NCBI GenBank assembly: GCA_030598075.1
Contig: JAUVQP010000039.1
Location: forward strand, 1-10,184
Direction: 5' to 3'
Length of the DNA stretch: 10,184 nt
From: Miltoncostaeaceae bacterium
GTDB lineage: Bacteria > Actinomycetota > Thermoleophilia > Miltoncostaeales > Miltoncostaeaceae
Shown here: positions 4,514 to 10,184 of the stretch, piece by piece
Layout: each line of letters starts with the position of its first letter
Position numbering within the stretch: the stretch's first letter is position 1
Made by a program: the position numbers and the translations under genes
Notes under the pieces: generated by a model
The model's input: the letters and a program-made list of their open reading frames with translations, nothing else
Told to the model about the DNA's origin: nothing
Databases searched by the model: none

Positions 4514-6879
4514 GTACCCGGACGGACGAGGTCGGCTCACCGGCTCCGGAGACCTCCGGACTGCCGGGCACCCTGCCGGTGCTGCCCACCAAGGGGCTGG
4601 TCGTGTTCCCGCAGTCGGTGACGCCGCTGGTGCTCGGCGAGGAGCGGTCCATCCGGCTCATCGACGACGTCATGAACCGCGAGGACCGCGTGCTCGCCCT
4701 TGTGGCGGCGCGGGACCCCGAGGCCGAGGAACCGCCGCCGGAGGACATCTACACGGTTGGCACGGCTGCGCGCGTGCAGCGCATGGTGAAGGTGCCCGAC
4801 GGCACCGTGCGCGTTCTCGTCGAAGGTCTCGACCGCGTCAGCGTCGGGGAGTACGAGGAGACGGAGCCCTTCCTCGTCGCGCGGGTCGAGGTGCTGCCGG
4901 ACGTCGTCGACGCCGGGACGGAGATCGAGGCGCTCGCCCGCAACCTTCAAACGATCTTCGGGCGGGTCATCGAGCTCGTCCCGTACCTGCCGGACGAGCT
5001 GCACATCGCCGCCGCGAACGTCGAGGACCCGGCGATGCTGAGCTACCTCATCGCGTCATCGCTGCGGCTGCGGTTGGAGGAGCGCCAAGAGCTCTTGGAG
5101 CTCACCGACGTGAGGGAGCGCCTGCGGCGCCTCACCGTGATCGTCAACCGCGAGGTCGAGGTGCTCGAGTTGGGCGCCAAGATCCAGAGCGACGTCCAGT
5201 CCGACATGGACAAGATGCAGCGCGAGCACTTCCTGCGCCAGCAGCTCCGGGCGATCCAGGAGGAGCTCGGCGAGAGCGACGAGGGCCAGGCCGAGATCAA
5301 CGAGCTTCGGGGGCGTCTGGACGAGGTGGACCCCCCGGCCGAGGCGCGTGAGGTCGTGGAGCGGGAGCTCGGGCGGTTGGAGCGCCTCCCGTCGGGAGCC
5401 GCCGAGCACTCCGTCATCCGCACCTACATCGACTGGATTCTGAGCATTCCGTGGTCGGTCCGCACGGAGGACGACCTGGACCTCGAGCGCGCCCGGACCA
5501 TCCTTGACGAGGATCACTACGACATCGACAAGGTCAAGGAGCGCATCGTCGAGCACCTCGCCGTGGCGCGGCTGAATCCCGACGCGCCGGCTCCGATCCT
5601 CTGCTTCTCCGGGCCCCCCGGCGTGGGCAAGACCTCGCTCGGCCAGTCGATCGCCCGGGCTCTCGGCCGGAAGTTCGCTCGCATCTCGGTGGGTGGGGTG
5701 CGCGACGAGAGCGAGATCCGGGGGCATCGCCGCACCTACGTCGGGGCCATGCCCGGCACGATCGTGCGCGCCATCCGGGACGCCGACGCCATGAACCCGG
5801 TGATGATGATCGACGAGATCGACAAGATGGGCGCCGACTTCCGCGGCGACCCGTCCTCGGCCATGCTCGAGGTGCTCGACCCGGCGCAAAACGACTCGTT
5901 TCGCGACCACTACCTGGACATGCCGCTCGACCTGTCGAGCGTGCTGTTCATCTGCACCGCGAACCTGCTCGACACGATCCCCAGGCCGCTCCTCGACCGC
6001 ATGGAGGTCATCCCGCTCGCGGGGTACATCGACGAGGAGAAGCTCCACATCGCGCGGCGCTTCCTGCTCCCCCGGCAGCGCGAGCAGGCGGGCCTTCGCG
6101 AGGATCAGCTGGATCTCACCGACGACGGCATCGCCACGGTCATCGGGGAGTACACGCGCGAGGCGGGGGTCCGCCAGTTGGAGCGCCGCCTCGCGGCCGT
6201 CGCGCGCAAGATCGCCCGCCGCGTCGCCGAGGGCGATGGCGGCGACACCGCCATCGGGCCCGATGCGGTTCGCGAGCACCTCGGCCCCGAGCGGGTGCAC
6301 AACGAGGTCAAGCGCCGCACCGAGGAAGCGGGCGTCGCCACCGGCCTCGCGGTGACCGGAGCGGGTGGCGAGATCCTCTTCGTCGAGGCGTCCGTGATGC
6401 CCGGCACTGGACGGCTGCAGGTCACCGGGCAGCTCGGAGACGTCATGAAGGAGTCGGCGCAGGCCGCGCTGTCGTACGTCCGCGCCCACGCCGCGGAGCT
6501 GGGTCTGGATGTGGGCGACGACTACTTTCTGCAGCACGACGTGCATTTGCACGTGCCGGCGGGCGCGGTTCCGAAGGACGGCCCCTCCGCGGGCGTCACG
6601 CTGACGACGGCCCTCGTGTCGGCTCTCACCGGGCGCCCGGTGGACTGCGACGTGGCCATGACCGGAGAGATCACCCTCACCGGCCAGGTGCTGCCGGTCG
6701 GGGGCGTCAAGGAGAAGGTGCTGGCCGCGCGCCGTGCGGGCATCGGGACGGTGATCATCCCCACCCTCACCCAGGAGCAGCTCGCCGAGGTGGACGAGGG
6801 CCTGCTCACGGACCTGCGGGTGGTGCCCGCCGATCGCTTGGAGCAGGTCCTCGACGCCGCCCTCGAGAAGGCGGGCTGA
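4510..6879 (+). CDS. lon: ATP-dependent protease La (Lon)
   Basis: A 789-residue cytoplasmic AAA+ serine protease that unfolds and degrades damaged and regulatory proteins. The N-terminal LAN substrate-binding domain (about 22-215, starting LPVLPTKGLVVFP) is followed by a coiled linker with the Lon-typical segment KIQSDVQSDMDKMQREHFLR. The AAA+ module has Walker A GPPGVGKT at 368-375 and Walker B MMIDEID with D435 and E436. The protease domain begins near GLAVTGAGGEILFVEA and has the catalytic dyad S693 (PKDGPSAG) and K736 (GGVKEK), spaced 43 residues apart as in E. coli S679/K722. All key residues are intact and the length is normal. The ATG at 4510 overlaps the hsp20 stop by 4 nt. Co-transcription with hsp20 from a CIRCE-controlled promoter would make lon heat-inducible through HrcA; in Streptomyces lon is instead an HspR/HAIR target. 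Confidence 0.98.
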   Translation: MSTRTDEVGSPAPETSGLPGTLPVLPTKGLVVFPQSVTPLVLGEERSIRLIDDVMNREDRVLALVAARDPEAEEPPPEDIYTVGTAARVQRMVKVPDGTVRVLVEGLDRVSVGEYEETEPFLVARVEVLPDVVDAGTEIEALARNLQTIFGRVIELVPYLPDELHIAAANVEDPAMLSYLIASSLRLRLEERQELLELTDVRERLRRLTVIVNREVEVLELGAKIQSDVQSDMDKMQREHFLRQQLRAIQEELGESDEGQAEINELRGRLDEVDPPAEAREVVERELGRLERLPSGAAEHSVIRTYIDWILSIPWSVRTEDDLDLERARTILDEDHYDIDKVKERIVEHLAVARLNPDAPAPILCFSGPPGVGKTSLGQSIARALGRKFARISVGGVRDESEIRGHRRTYVGAMPGTIVRAIRDADAMNPVMMIDEIDKMGADFRGDPSSAMLEVLDPAQNDSFRDHYLDMPLDLSSVLFICTANLLDTIPRPLLDRMEVIPLAGYIDEEKLHIARRFLLPRQREQAGLREDQLDLTDDGIATVIGEYTREAGVRQLERRLAAVARKIARRVAEGDGGDTAIGPDAVREHLGPERVHNEVKRRTEEAGVATGLAVTGAGGEILFVEASVMPGTGRLQVTGQLGDVMKESAQAALSYVRAHAAELGLDVGDDYFLQHDVHLHVPAGAVPKDGPSAGVTLTTALVSALTGRPVDCDVAMTGEITLTGQVLPVGGVKEKVLAARRAGIGTVIIPTLTQEQLAEVDEGLLTDLRVVPADRLEQVLDAALEKAG

Positions 6880-6884
6880 GAACC

Positions 6885-7008
6885 CCTCTCGGAACCGGAC
6901 GTCGCGAAGAGCCTGAGAAGATCGCGCGAGGTGAGGACGCAGGGCGGGCGGGATGCTGTGGAATGCATCGCCCCGGCCCAGGACGCCGCATCACGACGAC
7001 GTGCGGCC
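6885..7008 (+). repeat. Structured intergenic element, copy A (after lon)
   Basis: It begins 6 nt after the lon stop. P1: CCTCTCG (6885-6891) pairs with CGCGAGG (6925-6931), one mismatch. Then comes AGGACGCAGGG (6934-6944). P2: GGGCG (6946-6950) and ATGC (6953-6956) pair with GCAT (6965-6968) and CGCCC (6969-6973), with a GG bulge and an 8-nt loop. A second AGGACGC box is at 6980-6986. P3: GCCGCA (6985-6990) pairs with TGCGGC (7002-7007). The same order recurs after folE2 (10059-10184). Identity is 17/19 in box 1 and 22/29 across box 2, while the P2 arms differ but both pair. It could be a 3'-UTR RNA, an sRNA, a terminator family or a dispersed repeat. The direction of transcription is assumed from the gene upstream. 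Confidence 0.6.
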
Positions 7009-7013
7009 CGCAG

Positions 7014-7035
7014 ACGGCCGTGGGCCGTTGTGTCT
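7014..7035. terminator. Hairpin between convergent lon and glycosyltransferase gene
   Basis: ACGGCC (7014-7019), loop GTG and GGCCGT (7023-7028) form a 6-bp GC-rich stem, followed on the plus strand by TTGTGTCT, a weak T-rich stretch. It is placed to end the hsp20-lon transcript. A second small stem, GGGGC (7036-7040) with GCCCC (7049-7053), spans the stop codon of the minus-strand gene. Confidence 0.45.
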
Positions 7036-7045
7036 GGGGCAGGTT

Positions 7046-7747
7046 CTAGCCCCGCCCGAGGGCGCGCAGCGCGCGCCGCGTGCGCGGCGCGCGGCGGGCG
7101 TCCGAGAGCCGGCGCGCCAACCCGTCGAGATCCTCGGGACGGTCCACGTCGTCGAGCCGCTCGAGGAGGTCGAGGCGCCGACCCGCGGCCTCGACGGCCG
7201 ACCTGCTCGCGGCAAGGACGCCGTCCGTGCTCCACGGCACGCCGCGAAAGGCCTCCGGACAGGGTCGTCCGAGAGCGATCAGCCCGTAGCCCCCGTCCGC
7301 TGACGGACAGAGCGCCACGTCCGCCCCCCCGTCCAGCGCGGCGAGGGCATGGCGCACATGCCCCCCGGAGGCTTCGGGGCAGTCCGATCCCAGACAGACC
7401 GTCGCGGGCCGGCCGGCGGCGAGCGCCTCACTCGTCGCGCGATCGAGACGCGCCCCGAGGTCGCCGTCCCCCTGACCGGCGACCTCTGTGCCGGACGGAA
7501 GGAGGGCACGAACAAGACGGACGTCATGCGACTCGGCCACCCGTACCTGAAGGTCCCACGCCGTCGAGCGCACGGCGTCCACCACATCGAGGAGGAACGC
7601 CAGGCTGAGCGCCGCCGCCCCCTCGGGAGCGAGCGACGGCGCGAGACGGGTCTTGGTGCGCCCCGGGACCGGCGCCCGACAGAAGACCATGACCAGGGGC
7701 TTGAGAGGCTGTCTCAGGGTCGGCCCCTCGCCGCCGCGCGGAGTCAC
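7046..7747 (-). CDS. TIGR04282/DUF2064-family glycosyltransferase-fold protein
   Basis: A 233-residue GT-A (nucleotide-diphospho-sugar transferase) fold protein. Motifs: VMVFCRAPVPGRTKTRLAP (about 19-37, nucleotide-binding loop with KTRL), GDLGARLDRA, the acidic turn LGSDCPE (119-124), SADGGYGLIALG (149-160) and VPWSTDGVL, ending in DDVDRPEDLDGL (199-210). These are characteristic of the TIGR04282 group, which often sits in sugar or natural-product clusters but has no firmly assigned substrate. The closest functional analogues are CofC-like guanylyl/nucleotidyl transferases. The frame is open to 7843, but that extension overlaps the sigma gene and is Pro/Ser/Arg-rich. I place the start at GTG 7747, 55 nt after the sigma stop. 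The ribosome binding site is poor, so the start is uncertain by 10-30 residues. It is likely co-transcribed with the sigma gene. Confidence 0.85.
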   Translation of the reverse strand: MTPRGGEGPTLRQPLKPLVMVFCRAPVPGRTKTRLAPSLAPEGAAALSLAFLLDVVDAVRSTAWDLQVRVAESHDVRLVRALLPSGTEVAGQGDGDLGARLDRATSEALAAGRPATVCLGSDCPEASGGHVRHALAALDGGADVALCPSADGGYGLIALGRPCPEAFRGVPWSTDGVLAASRSAVEAAGRRLDLLERLDDVDRPEDLDGLARRLSDARRAPRTRRALRALGRG

Positions 7748-7802
7748 CGACCGTTCACGGCCGAAGGACCGCGGGGGGGACGGCGCGGAATCGGCCTCGG
7801 CG

Positions 7803-8885
7803 CTAGGCGGAGTCGCGGAGGCCCTGGGCCTCGGGGAGTGCATTCAGCTTTCGCAGCGTGCTGCCCTCGATCTGGCGGATGCGCTCGCGGGTGACGCCGA
7901 AGGCGCGGCCAACCTGCTCGAGCGTGTGGGGCTGCTCGCCATGCAGTCCAAAGCGTAGCTCGAGAACCCGTCGCTCGCGCTCGCTCAGAGCGCGTAGCGC
8001 GACTCCGATCGCCGTCCGCCGAAGGATGATCGACGCCTCCTCGAAGGGCGACGGCGTGGAATCGTCCTCGACGAGATCCCTGAGGGGTGAGTCTCCCTCC
8101 TCCCCGATCGGACGCTCGAGGCTGACCGGCTGCTGCCCCATGCGCTGGATCTCCCGGACCTCCTCGGAGGTCATGTGAAGCTCCTCGGCAATCTCCTCCG
8201 GGCGCGGCTCGCGCCCGAGACGCTGAACCATCTGCCGCTCCAGATGAACAACCTTGTTGAGCTTCTCGACCATGTGCACGGGAATCCTGATCGTGCGGGC
8301 CTTGTCGGCGATCGCGCGCGTGAGGGCCTGCCGGATCCACCAGGTGGCGTAGGTCGAGAATTTGTAGCCGCGCCGGTAGTCGAACTTCTCGGCGGCGCGG
8401 ATGAGGCCGAGGCTGCCCTCCTGGATGAGGTCCAGGAAGGAGAGGCCGCGCCCCGGGTAGCCCTTGGCGATGCTGACGACCAGCCTCAGGTTGGCCTCGA
8501 CCATCTGCCGCTTGGCCTGCACGTCGCCGTGCTCGATGCGTCGCGCCAGGGCAGCCTCCTCGCCGGCGGTCAGCAACGGAACGCGGCCGATGTCCCGCAG
8601 GTACTGACGAAGGCTGTCGAGGCTGGGGTCGACCGTCAGGTCGAGCTCGGGCCGACGGCCCTCGGCGGGTGGAGGCACGGCATCGCCCTCGACAAGGTCG
8701 ATTCCGACCTCGGTGACGTGCTGGTGGAACGCCTCGACCTGGTCGCGTCCGGCGGACGCGGCATCCAGTGCGGTGGCGACCTCCGCGAACGAGAGATAGC
8801 CTCGCTCTCGGCCCTCCGCGACGAGCGCCCGCAGTCCGGGCAACTCGCCGAGCCAGGCCGGCCCGGAGGGTGTTCTGGGTGGCAT
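7803..8885 (-). CDS. Sigma-70 family RNA polymerase sigma factor, RpoD/SigA-like
   Basis: A 360-residue primary-type sigma factor that directs RNA polymerase to promoters. A short N-terminal part (1-85) holds a reduced region 1.1-like segment and lacks the long acidic or basic extension of classical SigA. Region 1.2 starts at [23 protein letters not shown] (about 89-110). Region 2 includes [16 protein letters not shown], the core-binding [21 protein letters not shown], and the -10 recognition helix [19 protein letters not shown] (174-192). Region 3 is about 198-275. Region 4 ends in the helix-turn-helix [27 protein letters not shown] (321-346), which reads -35 boxes. The frame is open to ATG 8927, but that ATG lies inside a perfect TATAAT, so I choose ATG 8885. 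Whether this is the only housekeeping sigma or one of several paralogues cannot be told. Confidence 0.93.
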   Translation of the reverse strand: MPPRTPSGPAWLGELPGLRALVAEGRERGYLSFAEVATALDAASAGRDQVEAFHQHVTEVGIDLVEGDAVPPPAEGRRPELDLTVDPSLDSLRQYLRDIGRVPLLTAGEEAALARRIEHGDVQAKRQMVEANLRLVVSIAKGYPGRGLSFLDLIQEGSLGLIRAAEKFDYRRGYKFSTYATWWIRQALTRAIADKARTIRIPVHMVEKLNKVVHLERQMVQRLGREPRPEEIAEELHMTSEEVREIQRMGQQPVSLERPIGEEGDSPLRDLVEDDSTPSPFEEASIILRRTAIGVALRALSERERRVLELRFGLHGEQPHTLEQVGRAFGVTRERIRQIEGSTLRKLNALPEAQGLRDSA

Positions 8886-8925
8886 CGTCGCCCACTTCCG
8901 CAGTGCGAATGCTCCGTCCCGCCGC

Positions 8926-8931
8926 ATTATA
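8926..8931 (-). promoter_or_regulatory. -10 box (TATAAT) of the sigma factor gene
   Basis: A perfect TATAAT on the minus strand, striking in this GC-rich DNA, 40 nt before ATG 8885. It predicts a leader of roughly 34 nt. No TTGACA-like -35 is seen at 16-18 bp. The upstream in-frame ATG at 8927 is formed by the last two bases of this box and the next G, so it would not be in the transcript. Confidence 0.65.
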
Positions 8932-8999
8932 GGACGCTACGGGGGACCGGCGTGCGCCCCGGGGCCCGTCGTCGGAGAACCGTCCGGGTCGGCCCCCCC

Positions 9000-9028
9000 T
9001 TGCGCGGGGCTCGCGCGGTCCTCAGACT
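9000..9028 (+). promoter_or_regulatory. Putative promoter of folE2/mptA (TTGCGC - 17 bp - CAGACT)
   Basis: TTGCGC at 9000-9005 and CAGACT at 9023-9028 are separated by exactly 17 bp. Transcription would start near 9035, giving a leader of about 24 nt with a ribosome binding site. This excludes the TTG at 9032 as the start codon. Confidence 0.45.
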
Positions 9029-9042
9029 CCGTTGGACGCATC

Positions 9043-9051
9043 GAGGAAAGG
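9043..9051 (+). promoter_or_regulatory. Ribosome binding site that fixes the folE2/mptA start
   Basis: GAGGAAAGG, 7 nt before GTG 9059. It supports this GTG over the in-frame TTG at 9032. Confidence 0.7.
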
Positions 9052-9058
9052 CGCGACC

Positions 9059-10057
9059 GTGCGCGACCGCATCGTCCTTCCGGAAGACCTTCAGGAGGCC
9101 GCCCCCCCGGCGCACATAGCCCTGACGAAGGCTGGCGTCACGCGTTCGGCGAAGGCCATCCGCATCAGAAACGGCGACAAGGAGCAACTGTTCCAGGCCG
9201 AGATCGCCTGTTTCTCGGACGTCAACCCGTCGAAGAAGGGCGTACACATGTCGCGCTTCGAGGAGACGGTAAACGGCGCCATCGACCGGGTCGTCATCGG
9301 GCAGGCGCTTCAGATCGAGGCGCTCGCGGAACGCATCGCCGAAGCGGTCGTCGAGAGCCAGCGCGCGCTTCGCAGCCATGTCACGATTCGGGCGAGCTAC
9401 CCCGTGGAGCGCCGCACCCCGGTCACCGACATCGCCACCCAGGAGATGTACGGCCTGATCGGCGTCGCCGCGGTGAGCGAGGGGTCACGACGGCGCGCCG
9501 TCGGCGTCAGCGCCCAGGGCATGAACGCCTGCCCGTGCGCGCAGGGGCTCCTCCGGGCGCAAGCGGAGGAAGCCTTGGCCGGCGAAGGATTCTCGCCGGA
9601 AGACATCGAGCGCATCGTTCGACTGGTCCCGATCGCCACCCACAACCAGCGCGCCGAGGGCACGCTCTACCTCGGATCGTCCGACGCCGACGCGCCAAGC
9701 GCCACGGTCATGCTCGAGGTCGTGGAGTCCGCGATGTCCTCGGAGATCTACGAGCTTCTGAAGCGTCCCGACGAGCAGTACGTCGTGGACAAGGCCCACC
9801 GGCGGCCGCGGTTCGTCGAGGACAGCGTGCGGGAGATGGTGCGGGCGGCGATAGAGCGTTTCCCGGAGCTGCCGGACGACGCGTTCATCCACGCCCATCA
9901 GGCGAACTTCGAGACCATCCACACGCACGACGTCGAGGCCGAGCGCAGCGGAACCCTCGGGGAGGTCCGCCGCGAGCTCTCCGGCGAGACGGTCAGCGCG
10001 GGGCACACCTCGCTCGCCGACTGGCTCGACGGCCGGCACGCGGACGGAGCGGCCTAG
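9059..10057 (+). CDS. GTP cyclohydrolase, FolE2/MptA family
   Basis: A 332-residue metal-dependent enzyme of the type IB GTP cyclohydrolase family (COG1469). FolE2 converts GTP to 7,8-dihydroneopterin triphosphate, the entry to folate and queuosine-type pathways; archaeal MptA makes the 2',3'-cyclic phosphate. Motifs: LPEDLQ at the N-terminus, ALTKAGVT, FSDVNPSKKGVHMSRFEET (about 52-70), RRTPVTDIATQEMY, the catalytic GMNACPCAQG (C158, C160), VPIATHNQRAEGTL (H195 as likely metal ligand), SSEIYELLKRPDEQYVVDKAHRRPRFVED (acidic metal ligand) and HAHQANFETIHTHD (about 278-291). The CPCAQ and IYELLKRPDE segments look closer to the MptA branch than to proteobacterial FolE2, so the exact product is uncertain. 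GTG 9059 is chosen for its ribosome binding site. The gene is divergent from the sigma gene. Confidence 0.93.
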   Translation: MRDRIVLPEDLQEAAPPAHIALTKAGVTRSAKAIRIRNGDKEQLFQAEIACFSDVNPSKKGVHMSRFEETVNGAIDRVVIGQALQIEALAERIAEAVVESQRALRSHVTIRASYPVERRTPVTDIATQEMYGLIGVAAVSEGSRRRAVGVSAQGMNACPCAQGLLRAQAEEALAGEGFSPEDIERIVRLVPIATHNQRAEGTLYLGSSDADAPSATVMLEVVESAMSSEIYELLKRPDEQYVVDKAHRRPRFVEDSVREMVRAAIERFPELPDDAFIHAHQANFETIHTHDVEAERSGTLGEVRRELSGETVSAGHTSLADWLDGRHADGAA

Positions 10058-10058
10058 T

Positions 10059-10184
10059 GCCTCGGCTCGGGGGTTCGTCGCGTGTCTCGCGCGCGAATCC
10101 CGAGCGAGGCAAGGACGCAGGGAGGCCCGATACCGGGAGTATCGGGCCGACCGAGGACGCGGCGTCGCGACGGGATGCAGCCGC
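10059..10184 (+). repeat. Structured intergenic element, copy B (after folE2/mptA; runs to right edge)
   Basis: It starts 1 nt after the folE2 stop. P1: GCCTCGGCTCGGG (10059-10071) pairs with CCCGAGCGAGGC (10099-10110), 12 bp with one bulged G, and the loop can extend the helix (TTCG with CGAA, CGCG with CGCG). Box 1 AGGACGCAGGG is at 10112-10122. P2: GGCCCGATAC (10124-10133) and GTATCGGGCC (10139-10148) form a perfect 10-bp stem with loop CGGGA. Box 2 AGGACGC is at 10154-10160. P3: GCGGC (10159-10163) can pair with GCCGC (10180-10184), or in the register of copy A with one mismatch. The order and boxes match 6885-7008. It may continue past the window. No T-run follows P2. Confidence 0.65.

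Noticed and set aside
3956..4540. Upstream extension of the zinc-ribbon frame to 4540
   Set aside because: It would run through the promoter region and antisense through hsp20; the family start lies at the MPLYEY-like position near 3943-3955.
5056..6552. 498-codon open frame on the minus strand opposite lon
   Set aside because: Lon is complete with Walker and catalytic dyad residues on the plus strand. The antisense frame is low-complexity His/Val/Asp/Leu-rich sequence typical of a GC-rich shadow frame.
7748..7843. N-terminal extension of the glycosyltransferase-fold gene to 7843
   Set aside because: It overlaps the sigma gene end and encodes Pro/Ser/Arg-rich sequence with no match to the fold, which starts at LVMVFCRAP.
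8886..9058. Zur box upstream of folE2, since FolE2 is often zinc-repressed
   Set aside because: No AT-rich TGAAA-type palindrome is present in the gap; only the two divergent promoter candidates are visible.
10059..10184. c-di-GMP-I (GEMM) or other known riboswitch, suggested by GGACGCA
   Set aside because: The surrounding conserved GEMM nucleotides and tetraloop-receptor arrangement are absent, and the element follows a gene instead of preceding one within the window.

Overview
This window is about 10.2 kb of very GC-rich bacterial DNA. Several things point to an Actinomycetota-like Gram-positive: GTG starts at most genes, apparently leaderless promoters of the TANNNT type next to GTG codons, a LytR-CpsA-Psr cell-wall enzyme, and a FolE2/MptA-type GTP cyclohydrolase. 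A deep lineage such as Thermoleophilia is possible, but this is an inference from gene style and not a proven placement. High GC opens long false frames opposite nearly every real gene. I accept ten protein genes.

Layout, left to right. The start of metG (methionyl-tRNA synthetase) lies on the minus strand and runs off the left edge. A small nucleotidyltransferase-fold protein diverges from it and ends in a 46-nt tail-to-tail overlap with rsmI (minus), a 16S rRNA 2'-O-methyltransferase. rsmI diverges from a LytR-CpsA-Psr membrane protein gene (plus). That gene ends in a perfect 10-bp inverted repeat, facing an FmdB-type zinc-ribbon gene (minus) that has a tandem-repeat tail. The zinc-ribbon gene diverges from a two-gene plus-strand operon, hsp20 then lon, joined by an ATGA overlap. 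Their shared upstream region holds a CIRCE-like inverted repeat, the operator of the heat-shock repressor HrcA. Facing lon come a minus-strand sigma-70 gene and, downstream of it, a TIGR04282/DUF2064-type glycosyltransferase-fold gene. The sigma gene diverges from folE2/mptA, which nearly reaches the right edge.

Functions. Most of the window is housekeeping: translation (metG, rsmI), transcription (sigma), cell envelope (LCP protein), pterin synthesis (folE2) and protein quality control (hsp20-lon). The HrcA-type operator suggests that the small heat-shock chaperone and Lon protease are induced together.

The most unusual signal is non-coding. The DNA after lon and the DNA after folE2 each carry a copy of the same structured element. 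Each copy has a CCTC/GAGG-closed hairpin, a conserved AGGACGCAGGG box, a hairpin whose sequence differs but whose pairing is kept, and a second AGGACGC box followed by a third stem. This looks like a dispersed structured repeat or an RNA family. I do not recognise it.
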